From Schistosoma mansoni (taxonomy: Eukaryota > Platyhelminthes > Trematoda > Strigeidida > Schistosomatidae), in the NCBI RefSeq assembly GCF_000237925.1, contig NC_031502.1, positions 34,463,299-34,527,298 on the forward strand: DNA of 64,000 nt. The letters run 5' to 3'. Under the pieces are notes generated by a model that ran no database searches, was not told where the DNA came from, and was given only the letters and a program-made list of their open reading frames with translations. Below are positions 24,212 through 36,517 of this stretch, one piece after another. A program made the position numbers and the translations under genes. Every line of letters starts with the position of its first letter. Position 1 is the first letter of the stretch.

Positions 24212-24845
24212 GCAAACACGGACAACACTAACCCAATAGTACCTGATACAAAGACTCTGGAAGACGAAGAAACTTTGATGCACCTGGACAGAATCATCGA
24301 CAAAACGAAGGATCTGATGCAGACGCAAAGGTGAGAATTGGCAATGCAAGGGTGGCATTCCTAGTATTGGAGAACATATGGAACTCGAAAAAACTGTCAA
24401 ACAATATCAAGGATATAATCTTCAATATGAAAGTGAAGTCAGTTCTACTCTTCGGTGCCGAAACTTGAAGAAATACTACAACTACCGTCAAAAATACTGG
24501 TATTTATAGACAATTATCTAGGCAAGACACACATTGTCCGTCGGACGGATAACATCAGCAACAACCTATTGTGACAAAGAAGAGGGAATTAGGAAAGAAC
24601 TCTGGAGGTGAACAGGTAGTACATTGCGAAGATCTTCAGACTGCATCTCAGACCGAGACCTAACTTGAAATATTTGGTGAAAAAGTGAAATGTTCTGACT
24701 CAAGAACACATTGAGTCGGGAATTGAAGATATCAAGAGAATGAATATCACTTTGAAACAACTGGAAGGAATAGCCCAGGACGGAGTTTGCTGGGGACTCC
24801 TAGTCGACGTTTTATGCTCTACAAGAGGTAACAAAAGTAAATATG

Positions 24846-25049
24846 TAGGTTTGAAGCCAGGTTTGATCCTCCTAAAGCACTAACTCATCATCCTGATCGC
24901 AAACTTCTCGTTAAACCCAAACATTATCATCAGAAAGTAATGATGGCGCTAAAGAAGGACATTCAAAAAGATTGTAATGAGGGAGTTCTAGTTCTGAATG
25001 TGCAGATTCAAACCGTGCCATGTGCTGCGCAAATAACTTTATATCAACC
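24846..25049. other. Short unassigned stretch between two LINEs
   Basis: Nothing recognised apart from the left target-duplication copy that begins at 25050. Confidence 0.4.
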
Positions 25050-25063
25050 TGCTTTTACAATCT

Positions 25064-28000
25064 TACTTACTTACGCCTGTTACCCCTCGTCGAGGAGCAT
25101 AGGCCGCTCATCAGCATTCTCCATCCAACTCTGTCCTGAGCCTTCCTTTCCAGTTCTTTCCAGTTGCTATTCATCCTTTTCATATCTGCTTCTATTTCCC
25201 GGCGTAGTGTGTTCTTTGGCCTTCCTCTTTTCCGCTTCCCTTCCGGACTCCAAGTTAGGGATTGAGTTGTGATGCACATTGGTGATTTTCTTAATGTATG
25301 TCCGATCCACTTCCAACGTCTTTACCTAATTTCCTCTTCAGCTGGAAGCTGGTTTGTCCTCTCCCATAAAACGCTGTTGGTGATAGTATCCGACCAATGG
25401 ATGTTGAGTATTTTCCGTAGACAACTATTTAGAAATACTTGTAGCTTTCTGATGATGGTCGTAGTAGTTCTCCACGTTTCAGCTCCATACAGAAGGACTG
25501 TCTTGACGTTTGTATTAAAGATTCTGACCTTGAAATTGGTTGAGAGTTGTTTTGAGTTCCATATGTTCTTCAATTGTAAAAATGCTGCCCTTGCTTCGCC
25601 AATCCTCCCCTTTACATCTGCATCCGATCCTCCTTGTTTATCAACGATGCTCCCCAGGTACTTGAACGTTTCCACCTCTTCCAGAGTTTCGCCGTCAAGT
25701 GTGATTGGGTTGGTGTTCTCCGTGTTGCGTTTGAGAATCTTGCTTTTTCCTTTGTGAATGTGGAGGCCTATCGGTGCGGAGGCTGCTGCTACATTTTCGG
25801 TCTTCATCTGCATTTGTTCGTGTGTATGAGAGAGGAGGGCTAGGTCATCTGCGAAGTCCAAATCATCTAATTGATTCTGAGAAGTCCATTGTATTCCGTA
25901 TTTCCCGTCAGATGTCGAATTCTTCATAATCCAGTCAATCACTAGAAGAAAGAGGAATGGGGAGAGTAGACAGCCTTGTCTGACTCCGGTCCTTACTGGA
26001 AATGCATCTGTCAGCTGTCCTCCATGCATGACTTTGCACTGTAGTCCATCGTATGAGTTCCGGATAATGTTGACAATCTTTTCAGGAACTCCATAGTGTC
26101 GAAGAAGTTTCCATAATGTTCTCCTGTCCACGCTGTCAAACGCCTTCTCATAGTCAATGAAGTTGACGTATAGTGATGAGTTCCACTCGACTGATTGTTC
26201 AACGATGATCCGTAGTGTCGCAATCTGGTCTGTGCACGACCTATCCTTACGGAGTCCAGCCTGTTGATCCCTAAGTTCGGCGTCTACTGCGTCATTCATC
26301 CGATTCAGCAGCACTCTGTTGAAAACTTTTCTGGTACTGATAACAAACTGATGCCTCTGTAGTTTTCACATTTGCTCAGATCTCCTTTCTTTGGTATCTT
26401 GATGAGATATCCTTCTTTTCAGTCTGTCAGTAGCACTTGTTCCTCTTCCCAGATCTTCTTGAATAGAAGGTGAAGCATGTTTGCAATTATTTCATTGTCC
26501 GACTTCAGTGCTTCTGCTGGTATATTGTCAGGCGCTGCCGCCTTCCCACTTTTGATTTGTCTGATGGCCATCTTGACTTCTTCGATCGTTGGTGGAGTGA
26601 CATCTATTGGAAGGTCAGTGTGGGCTGCTTCGATGTTCGGTGGATTCAATGGGGCTGGTCTATTCAGCAGTTCCTCGAAGTATTCTGCCCATCTTTTCCT
26701 CTGTTCTTGAATCTCAGTGACTGTCTTTCCTTCTTTGTCCTTGACTGGTCTCTCTGGTTTGCTATATCTCCCCGCCAATTTCTTCGTTGTATCATATAGT
26801 TGTCTCGTATTCCCTTCTCTTGCAGCTTTTTCCGCCGTCGTTGCTAGTTCTCCCATGTATTTCTGCTTGTCGGCTTTAATGCTTTTCTTCACTTCCCTGT
26901 TTGCTTCTGCGTAGTCTGCTTGTGCTTTGACTTTCTCTGCTCGTGTTCGGCTGTTGTTAATTGCTAGTTTCTTGTTCTTCCTTTCTTGAATTTTGTCCAG
27001 GGTTCCCATAGAGATCCATTCCTTGTGATGATGCTTCTTAGGACCAAGAACCTCCTGACACGTTGAAGTTAGTGCTTCCCTTTCCAGTTGTCCTCCATCG
27101 TAGTTTCTTGTTCTTTCAGTAGATCCTGTAAAGCTTGGAACCTGTTGTTGAGAGTTACCTTGAATTGGTTGAGCTTGTCAATATCTCGAAGGAAAGCTGT
27201 ATTGAACCTTTGTAGTGCTGTTTGTCCAGTCGTACAGTGTTTCTATAGCTTCAGTCTCATCTTGGCCACAACCAGGTGGTGATCTGAAGCTATGTCAGCT
27301 CCTCTCCGGGTTCTCACATCTTCCATTGATCTTCGGAATTTTTTGTTGATACAGATGTGATCTATCTGGTTCTCTGTGGTTTGGTCCTGTGAGATCCATG
27401 TAGCTTTGTGTATGCGCTTATGTGGGAATATTGTGCCGCCTACAACCAATTTGTTGAATGCATTTAGATTTGCGAATCCCCCCCATTTTCATTTCTCTAT
27501 TCCAGTCCATGTTGTCCTATTATATCTTCATATCCGATGTTGTCCACTCCGACTTTGGCGTTTAGGTCTCCCATCAGGATGGTGAGGTCCTTTCTTGAGC
27601 ACTTCGCTGTGATAGTTTGCAGCCTCTCATAGAACTGATCTTTGTCGTTGCCATCATTGGTGGGTGCATAACATTGGATAACGTTCATTGTGATCCCCTC
27701 CTTTCTTTTGAATGATGCTTTGATAATTCTGAATCCATGAGATTCCCATCCCACAAGTGCATTTTGTGCTTCTCTGGACAGCGTTAGAGCAACTCTCTGA
27801 GTGTGTGGAGCATTTTCCCCTTCGTGACCGGAGTACAGCAGCATCTCTCCTGTACCTAGCCTTTGTTGTCCAGTTTGTGTCCAATGGGTTTCGCTGATTC
27901 CGAGTACTGCCAAGTTGTATCTCCTCATTTCTTTTGCTATTTGGCCGGTCTTTCCTGTCTCCCACATTGTCCGGACGTTCCATGTACCTATAAAAAGTGT

Positions 28001-28248
28001 TGCTCTGGTTGTTAGAAGGTGCATCGGTTTCGTGACTTCCGAAGAATTTCAGCTTTCATCATGAGACGTCATCATTATTCCTTCAACTCCTAGGGCCGAG
28101 TTTAAGTGGTTTGAATTATTTTTTCTGATTAGCGTTTTTTTAGCGAGTTAGCTTTTCTACGGGATGGGGTCGCTAACCCTATGCCCAAACCTCCTCCTTT
28201 ACCCGTGCTTGGGACCGGCAGTAACTCTAGAATAGCTACAGGCAGAGT
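25064..28248 (-). mobile_element. SR2-like RTE LINE, near full length with 14-bp target duplication
   Basis: 3185 bp flanked on both sides by TGCTTTTACAATCT (25050-25063 and 28249-28262). On the minus strand an apurinic-type endonuclease comes first (GTWNVRTM, LGISETHW, CYAPTNDGND, MGDLNAKVG, ASDHHLVVAKM). The reverse transcriptase follows (YVNFIDYEKAFDSVDR, RTGVRQGCLLSPFLF, catalytic LDFADDLALL), then the [21 protein letters not shown]-terminus and a TAAG-unit 3' tail. The 5' leader resembles other RTE copies (GKGGGLGIGLATPSRRKA). Coding is split over frames at 28024-27497, 27449-27243, 27009-26419, 26314-25322 and 25279-25067. It therefore has about four interruptions and is not autonomous, but it is much better preserved than the copy at 20690-24845. 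Confidence 0.92.
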
Positions 28249-28262
28249 TGCTTTTACAATCT

Positions 28263-31200
28263 ACGACTAGTTTAATAAAGGTTTCTACACCTTTTTACTT
28301 TATTTAAGGTTCTATCACTGTAGTTATGCAACAAACTCTTTGGTTTCCAGTTCGTTCAGACTGTTCGCTTTTAAAAATATAACTGAACCTCCATATTTTT
28401 TCCAGTGGGTTGGCCAGAACCTGTGCCCCAACCCTCTATCTTACTGTTCGTTTAAACAAGATTTTCCCACAATTCGATGGAGAGAATTAGATCTTTCAGA
28501 CCCACATGTCTTGTTTACCCCCATCTTGTTTGCCCATCTGTGAGTTCGTGTTGACTTGTTGAAACTTGATTCCATTGTTTTCCTCTACGTACATCAGAAA
28601 CTTACTAAGACTAGCAAATATGGTTACAACATATTCGATTAGTATAAAGGCTAACACTGCCCAATATCGGGTCGATTAAGGAAACTTTTCACGTCGTACA
28701 ACGTAGATAGGGGTTTGTTGCAGTCTCAGCAATGTACGTTGTCTCAGATAGAACATGTAGATTTGTTGTGCTGCATTTGGATATGCTTTCTGATTAGGTA
28801 TTAAAGCTGAATATCTATAATCATTCATGATAGTTGATGAGTTCATAGTTAGGAATTGTCGATCCAATTTGTTGGCAGTGGACAAACACAAAGTTGTTTA
28901 TTTATCATTTATTAGACAATGACTTAACGAATGATCATATTGAACTCCATAGTATATATTACATAGATATGAGCAGACAAAGGCAAATATACATGAATAT
29001 TCGGTATATCAATTAAGACATTAGTGTATTCCGATTGTGGAAAATATCAACATTCGTTTTTGCATAAGGTCCAATGTCAAATAGAAGGAGATCCTCTCAT
29101 TTAGCAGTCCTTTTGTGCTTGCATGGTAGATCTAATATATCTAATGACTTTGAAAAGGCGCGCGACAATTATGTCGAGCTCACTGAATGCATAATTCGAA
29201 TTACAGCTAGAAGTTGAGCGAAAACTGCACACAATGGACCAGTAGACGCCATAATTACTATTTCATGCTTCGTTTCTATTGACATAACTTCACAGTCATT
29301 AATAAATCTCGTTAATTTTGTCACATTTAGGTTCGTCTAAACAGTAATAAGATTAGGTCCCATTGGTAATTGATGTGTGAGGGAGAAAGATAGTGATTAG
29401 TTGTCTCCTTAGTCAGACATGTAGATAGTCCAACAGGTGTCAAATGAGTTATATATTCCCCTATCCTTATTATTTATTATTATGATCATTGATTGTTCAT
29501 TTTTTGTTGTATTGTGTAGGTTTCGGTATGGAAATATATTTACGTTCTTGTCAGACTAATCACGCGTTCTTGGTCTGAGCTGTGTTGAAGTCCTGTAGAG
29601 TAGACACTGTGAGGGAATCTAGTGTAGATATTCGTCTAACATAAATTAACGTCCCGTTCGTGTAAAATGGAAAATGATCCTTATAACATTTTTGTAGGAA
29701 CTTCGTGCCGCCACAATACCTAAATTTCGCCAAATGTTTTCCTGTCATCATTTGTTATCTTTTCTGAAGTCGAAGCCACTTACAATCGAAATGTTAACAA
29801 GGCTCTTAGTTTCTTAATTTTCGTCTTCCATTTCGCCTAGGCATAAAGAACAATAATCTTAGATGCTTTAGATGCCTTCATTTCAGTGAATCACTTTGAA
29901 CTCTAGTCAAATGGCGACTTTCAAACAAACTGGTACTATATCAGCATAAACTGTGTAGTTTTGGGTTGGCGAATACATCTAGGTAATGTTTAGAGACCGA
30001 ATGAATGAGTCCGATTCGATCAAATGATGTTAACAAAAGATACGTGCCGGTTATTGGCTTAACTCCAGTTAGAGGATAATGGAATAAAATAAGTTAAGTA
30101 CGTATATTTCATACACATACATATATTTCATACCTCAGACGAACAATAAGAGTAAAGTTGAGAAGGAAGCTAACATGTTAACTCGCTATACAAATCATAA
30201 AAAGCGTTGCTGTAGCTCAAATTCAATAGTGCGTCGTGTGACAGAGAGACATACATTGGATAAAACAATAACTGATAGACGTACACACACAAGTACACAC
30301 ATGGCACATAAGAGTAGAAATATGATCACATAAAAATAAGACACATATGTTTTCTATGTCACAATTTCATGCAAAAAATATGGAGTTAACACCAAAGTCA
30401 AATGACTCAGTAGTCACATGCTGTGAGTCCTAAGGCTAGTACGAATCATGTGTGTGTTATTACTGAGCACTACAGACCTACATTGAGATTGTTTGGCGCC
30501 TTTTAAAGGTTCTGTGTTTGTTGATTGAATGTCCTACACAGGATCACACGGTGGATATTATCTCAGATTTCCTTGTTGTTGGTGAGACGTCCGGTGCCTT
30601 TATTTTGAGTTAGCAATGTATTTCCTATCGTCCTATCCTGAATGCTGGAGGTTTTGTGCGTTTAAAATTGGAATCTTGCCCTCCAACTGTTGTGTTCGAG
30701 GATCTAAAAAAGCGCCTACTGCAAAAACTTTTATCTCAATTATATTTTTCTTTGCTCACCAACGCAAACCTACTGATGGATTAGTAAAATTTTTAATAAC
30801 ATAAATTTCAAATTTGTATTTATTTGTCTATGTATTCTAACGCACAGCATTTGTTTTGAACTACTATTTACCTCCTTTATGTTATATTAATACATTTTTC
30901 GCATACCTATAGTGGTGCTGCTAGTTAAATACACAATCCTGGAGGCTGAACATTCGATAACTTGGAGGAGTTGAATTCAACACTCAGTGCTTACAGGTCA
31001 GAAGTTGTTAACACAGGGACATTTATTCCTTATGGTATGACTCGGCTACTCAGGTGTGGTCACTCTATGCAACTCCTTTTTCATATTAAATATGTCATTA
31101 TACTCCCAGACCAAACGTGTTCTTCAGAAGTGCTAAATATCGTATCGCTGACTAACACGTAGAACGAGTCAGTATAGAGAATGATGTGACCTTTGCATAG

Positions 31201-31654
31201 GGTCTTATGAATTAGGTAGTCACATCATGACAAATCCACTAGTTTGGAAATTGTCTATTATTCTAGTAGTATAGATAAATGCGCTAATACTAGCCGGGTA
31301 ATCAGTCATGCAGACCACATGTCAGATTCAATACAGAGTGAAGGTCTGGAAGGTTAGTATGATTTGTCACTGGTAGAAATGAACACTGCTGCTGCCACGA
31401 AGGCGCGAATCTCAGGATTTATGGTGACCTTAAGTGTGCTTTGCCCAACTAGTGCACTATTTGACGAGATATAATATTATATATGAGGGGCCTCGTTGCA
31501 GAGATTCATGCTCTGTCTTCTTTCCTTTGTCCCCAAAGAAACCCACAACTTAATTTTCATACGTCATTTTTTGAGGTGAAATAATGAACCATCTGTCTTG
31601 GTCAAATAGTCTAATGGTCCAAAGGCTTTTCCAAGAGTAATCGTCACGTGATAG
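28263..31654. other. Long intergenic stretch, no gene recognised
   Basis: About 3.4 kb without a recognised exon, transposon motif or long repeat. Small frames (for example 28340-28543, 29560-29751 and 30616-30804) lack any family signal. Confidence 0.45.
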
Positions 31655-32174
31655 GCCCCCGAATGCCCTGGTACGGCTGAGAGTGGGGAGAGTCCGCTAT
31701 CCCTCTCGAAATGCCCTCACACGGCCACGCCTATATAGCCTCTGCCAGAAAAGTCCTACTCACCGTCTTCTTGAGCAGGGGGTGCTCTCCACGAAATTGA
31801 GAGGACGGAAAGCAAATGTCCAGAGCTTTAACCGGATCGGTGGACAAGGCGAGTCCACCTAGGGGAGTTGGAAAACCCTGATTCTAAACAAATGGTGCAC
31901 ATGGGCTCCAGTATCCTGAGGGAACAAATGGCGTATGAATCAATCGTTGGTCACCGGCTACCATGTGACTGCATCTCCTTACGATGCTCCACTGCCTTGT
32001 GGACTAGACCTTCAGGTCAAAGGCTCGGGTGTGGCACCCTAAGAAAACCACCTACTTCATTCTGGGCACCTGGGCAGTATCATAGCCCTCACACAAATCG
32101 AGTGAGATTTGTGCGGCGCATATGTATCTGGTGCTTCCTTGTACCAATATTTATGTGTTTAAATAAATAAATAG
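31655..32174 (+). mobile_element. ~0.5-kb non-LTR retroposon, copy C
   Basis: Full-length or nearly so: head AATGCCCTGGTACGG, middle TTAACCGGATCGGTGGAC, end CTTGTACCAATATTTATGTG and tail AAATAAATAAATA. It matches the other four copies throughout, with scattered substitutions. An open frame at 31868-32170 is incidental, since it is not kept in the other copies. Confidence 0.75.
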
Positions 32175-32399
32175 GGTCACTATCACTGTTACTACGTCAC
32201 CTTCTAGGCTTAGTTGGCGATAAGAACGAGAATGACTGTGGTGTTTATATGAACCAATGATTCCTTTGTATTTGATGACTGCTGGACTTCGAATTCCAAG
32301 CACAATACATTCGTTCGTGTTCATCTAGTAATTCTTGGTTAGATTGCGTTATTTCTATGATTACTAGTTTATACTATAATTCAAATACTCTTAATTATA

Positions 32400-34610
32400 A
32401 CAGTACCACATCCCTAAAACGGATGGATACAAGCTCTTCCGTGCCACCTCCAACACTGCATTATGCTCAAGACTTTGACACCCCATTAACTTAGGAATCC
32501 CTTGGATTGAGTCCCCCAACTAGATCACGTACGATACATCAATTACAACAAGTCGAAGAAACACTGAACTGCTCGTCCCAACTTATTCCACAATCATACG
32601 TATTAGCTTCACTGCACTGCTCCAGTTATCGACTTTGTGGTTTATAATGCTGATAGGGGCCGAAATACTTCTAAAACTCATAAGAAAAAGCTAGTAAAAT
32701 AAAGGCATCACTACTTCAAGCACAGTGAAGTATATGAGCTTCAGAGAATACTTAACTTGGTTGCCAGAAATTATTCATCGCGATGCAAGTATCTTATGAA
32801 GAACAAAGCCTCAGGTAGCAAAAACACAGGGTTATTAATACTCCGGCCTTTCAAATCTTGAGTCAAATCAAATTCTCTTAATACAACCACATTCCCCATA
32901 GTCAACGGTAACATTATAGACGACACTGATACTATTTTTGCACACTTCAGCATCCATTTCTCACGATGCTACAGCAGTAAATCCGAAACGTCTATCAGTA
33001 GGCTCTCAATGTTGATATTTAGGCGTCTATCCACAGCTGACTTCATATCAACAGCCCTGAAAAAAGCCCTATGACTGTGGACCTGATGGGATCCGTACAT
33101 CATTCACGAAAAACGATAGTAGAGGATTTCCATTATTCTGTTTAAAACTGATCAAACTATCTGTGGACTACGAAGCCTACCCATCTGTATGGAAAACGTC
33201 GCTTATCAACCCTAGTTTCAAAAAGGGATGACGTGGCAATATTGCTAATTATGGGCCCACCAACTTGACATTCAGGCTATCAACAACCACCGAAAAACAT
33301 CCACAAATAGCTTTTATTATTCCTGCTTTTGGCAAGCCTGATTAGCTCATATCAACACGGGTTTACGACTAAACGCCCATATTTCACATCGCTCCTGGAA
33401 TTTTCTGATCAAATTACTCAGATAAAACATGTCGGTCGGTCGATGATAGTTATGTACTTCGATTTTAGTAAGGCGTTCTACGGTATCCCTTACAAACTTT
33501 TAAAACTTTCTGCATTTGGCTTGTGGAGTCACCTTTCATTTTGGTCCAAATCTTTTAGGCAGAACGAAGCCAAATCGTTCGCCTTGGATCTTGCTACTCC
33601 AAGCCTATTAATTCAACCAGTGGTGTTATATAAAGAGGCGTGATTGGTTCATCACTCTTTTTCGTCAATGATCTGCGCTTACTCTTTCAACGCAACAAAC
33701 CTTTCCTTTTTGCCGATGATCTAAAAGCAGGTAATTCATTCGTCTCATGCCAACGAAAACTATATTCCAACGGTAATTCAAGAAGACGCAAACAAGTTAT
33801 ACGAATAGACCGTGCCGTGAAATCTACCACTTGACGTTGAAAAAGTGGATTTATTAACATTGGCCGCAGTCTTAACCTAAATATGGCTATATAAAAAGAC
33901 ATACGGAGACCTCTCAACACTTTCATGACATGGGTTTGAGGTACAGCATTAGTTTGAATATTCTCGAGCACACTGGATCTCAAATGTTACAAAACAGGGA
34001 AGCTCATTGAATTCATAATGATAAATCTCAGTAACATAGAAGTGGTTATCATCATATACAAAATGTATCTTACCCGTTCTTGAATATGGCATTCAAGTTT
34101 ACAGTGGTTGCATGTGTAATTACTTGATGAAGGTCGAAGGTTTTCATAGGCGATTCACTAACACTCTTTTAAGGTATTTCGACAACAAGGATTACCACCA
34201 AAGATGTTAGCATCTCTAGTTAGGTACTCTCTGAATCAAGCATATTCAACCAAATCTCGTCTTTATCTACCAACTTACAAATGATAATTCCTACTCTTCA
34301 ACATACACGACTTCGTACTCTATTAAATCATCCCACAACCCGTGCAATCAAGAAAAGCTTTTATCAATTATGAGAGCCTACACAGACTTACGCCATGATT
34401 TCTTCTCTATTAGCTATACAATCGTGTGAAACAGACTCCCAGTAAACCACCGTTGCGATGAGACCACAGCCCAGTTCCAAAGTCTCCTTGATGACTTTTC
34501 GAAGATGCTTCGTGTCATCTATTGAATACATGGGTGATTACCAATATGTTGCACATATGACTTATACATAACTAAAGGCACATTACCTTGCGGAACGATT
34601 AAATAAATAA
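32400..34610 (+). mobile_element. Decayed CR1/jockey-like LINE
   Basis: Plus-strand fragments in several frames show a non-LTR reverse transcriptase: YPSVWKTSLINPSFKKG (near 33180), MIVMYFDFSKAFYGIPYKLL (33443 onward; RT motif with the catalytic Asp) and FLFADDLKAGN (near 33700). Fainter downstream similarity continues to 34540. It ends near GGAACGATTAAATAAATAA, an AT-unit 3' tail. Many stops and shifts separate the pieces. It is an old copy, far more decayed than the CR1-like element at 21290-22262. Confidence 0.7.
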
Positions 34611-35389
34611 TTTTTGAGATTTATTTTACCTTCACAACGTATATATGATCCACATAAACTGATATTTGATTATCGTTTGCAACTAATAAAGACTTTCATA
34701 GCATCATTCTAAACTATTACTGCACACAATCTTATTCTGCCGTCGAACCAAACTGCAACAACTGTTTATCTTTCCATTTATTTTTTGACCCATTTGGTGT
34801 ACGCATATTATCGTTTATTCTTACTTTGCTATCACAGACACGCTTATTAGATTACTTGAGTATTTCGTGTTTCTTTCCTTGATTTTTTTCTTCCTCTTTC
34901 TTTAAAGCCAACTCAATATTCTTCTTATTTCCACAAAACGTGTTTAAACATGGCAAATATTATGCAAGTTATTGGAACTTGTGTATAATTGTATTTCTGA
35001 AGAAACCCGCAATGGTTTCTTTACGACACTTATGTACCCATAAGCTACTTGTGAATAATAATAATGGTAAAAAGACTTAATCATAGCAGAATTCATCACC
35101 AGTGTTAAAATTCCCACAGAGCCTGTCCCAGAAATGCAAGAGACAATAGAAACAGGGGCAGGTGGCCACGACAACCAAGGTCTAGGTCACAGAGAAGGTT
35201 GTTTATGCCTAGACAACTTTGGGCTTCACGTAAAGACACTAAGAAACGACGTTTGAGGCATGATGGAACTCCGCATTACATATGAGGTAAGGAAAGTCAC
35301 ACCAACTTTCGGGTTTCGGTACAACCCTCTCCCAGTAACAACTGCAAAATTCAAAGATATATTTGGGGAATTTCCAAACTTAACTAAAT
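34611..35389. other. Unassigned sequence between two element remains
   Basis: No exon or repeat recognised. It may contain worn edges of the gypsy remnant that follows. Confidence 0.35.
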
Positions 35390-36517
35390 CCAACTCAGCC
35401 TTTCAAAAGTAAGTTGAAGGCACACCATACGACCCCGAAATTCTCCTGCAATGAGGAGCGCCTTTCCGTAAACGAGTTGTGCTGCAGTGTATCCAACATC
35501 AGCCTTCACTGCACTGAGAATATCAAGCAAAGGGAGTGGAAGAGCGTCAGCCCGCTGTTGTACGTTGGCAGATAAAAATGGAGCTTTCGATTATGGGTGG
35601 AATCACTCTATCAACCTGTTAGTTTGTGAACGGTAGCGGTCGTTCGGAATCGTGAAACTCCTGGTAGTGTAGCAAGACGACGGAAAAGCCCAGACTCAAT
35701 TTGGCTTTCACGATGATAATTTAAAGGCAACCGACATTTTCTACCTATTGTTCGACGAAGATACAGGGAACTTTTGTCAGTAGTTTCTCTGTTAGGCGCT
35801 GCTTCTGTTCACCATGTGAAAAGGTCTATTTACTTTGGGGAGAAAGAGTCATCGTTATCGCATATCGGATGTGGATTTTCTCGAAAGCTTTTCCGTCTCA
35901 TCCGGTTCGGAGATTAGGAAACTGTAGGGTTTCCTGCAATTCTACCACACTTACCAGAATTATGGTGTTACCAGCACCAATCAGGATTATTTTTCTCTCA
36001 TGGTCTAGAGACAGATCCTTTCCGTGATGGGCTTCCTCGAGGAGTTTATGAGCGTCCAGAGATAACGAGTGAGTGTATGACAGAGGCCTTTGACGTTTTG
36101 TGTTGTCTGAGGCTTTTCTTCGACAAAGTAAGCCTCGGCGCCGGAGTTCTGGCGATCCCCAGAATCCGGTCGACAGGTGCAGCCAGTTCATCCAAGCACG
36201 TTTTTGAAGTGAGACTAGGACTGTCTACACCTGTCGAGGAAGTTTAGAAAAGAAGAGCTGTCTAAACAGACCCTAGTCAAAGGTCCGTCGACTAATGACC
36301 TTTCGCATCTGTAGCAACATTTGTCACTGAGCCCTATTGCAGCTCAAGGCTGTGGAAAAAATGATCCAAACTTTTTCCGGTCTAATGGCTCTCATTAAAG
36401 TGTCGTAAAGTTCAGAAACGTCACTAGTAAGCATACTAGGTGTGACGTATCTGGTAAAATAGCGCGTTGGAGCCCTCAATACTGTAAGAAACTTTGCACG
36501 CGGGTCTGTCTCACTAA
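35390..36517 (-). mobile_element. Fossil CsRn1/Boudicca-type gypsy remnant (gag plus integrase pieces)
   Basis: Minus-strand pieces match the intact element at 43632-48961. The gag part (FLTVLRAPTRYFTRYVTPSM, and the stretch leading to [10 protein letters not shown]) lies at about 36517-35900. An integrase part (ADALPLPLLDILSAVKADVG) lies near 35530-35390. Most of pol between them is missing, no LTRs were found, and it is broken at many points, so it is an old fossil. Its right edge abuts LINE sequence at about 36517, forming an unusual junction. Confidence 0.75.

Larger units (their letters stand above)
20690..24845 (+). mobile_element. Old RTE (SR2-like) LINE in three blocks, split by two insertions
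   Basis: Three plus-strand blocks align in order with the better copy at 25064-28248: 20690-21270 (reverse-transcriptase start, SADTQLRDQQTGICKNRPCN), 22263-22487 (KHGIQWTVWMQLDDSDFVDD) and 24212-24845 (NTDNTNPIVPDTKTLEDEET to the CSTRGNKSK end). The blocks contain several stops and frame changes. Catalytic FADD reads FVDD here. A CR1-like LINE interrupts it at 21290-22262 and a 1.7-kb segment of unknown nature at 22488-24211. It is non-functional and older than both insertions. Confidence 0.72.

Noticed and set aside
31868-32170. 100-codon frame, with similar ones at 58361 and 60330
   Set aside because: These are inside the ~0.5-kb retroposon family. The frame is not preserved between copies, and the long frame from 60330 is a chance fusion of the retroposon with LINE sequence.
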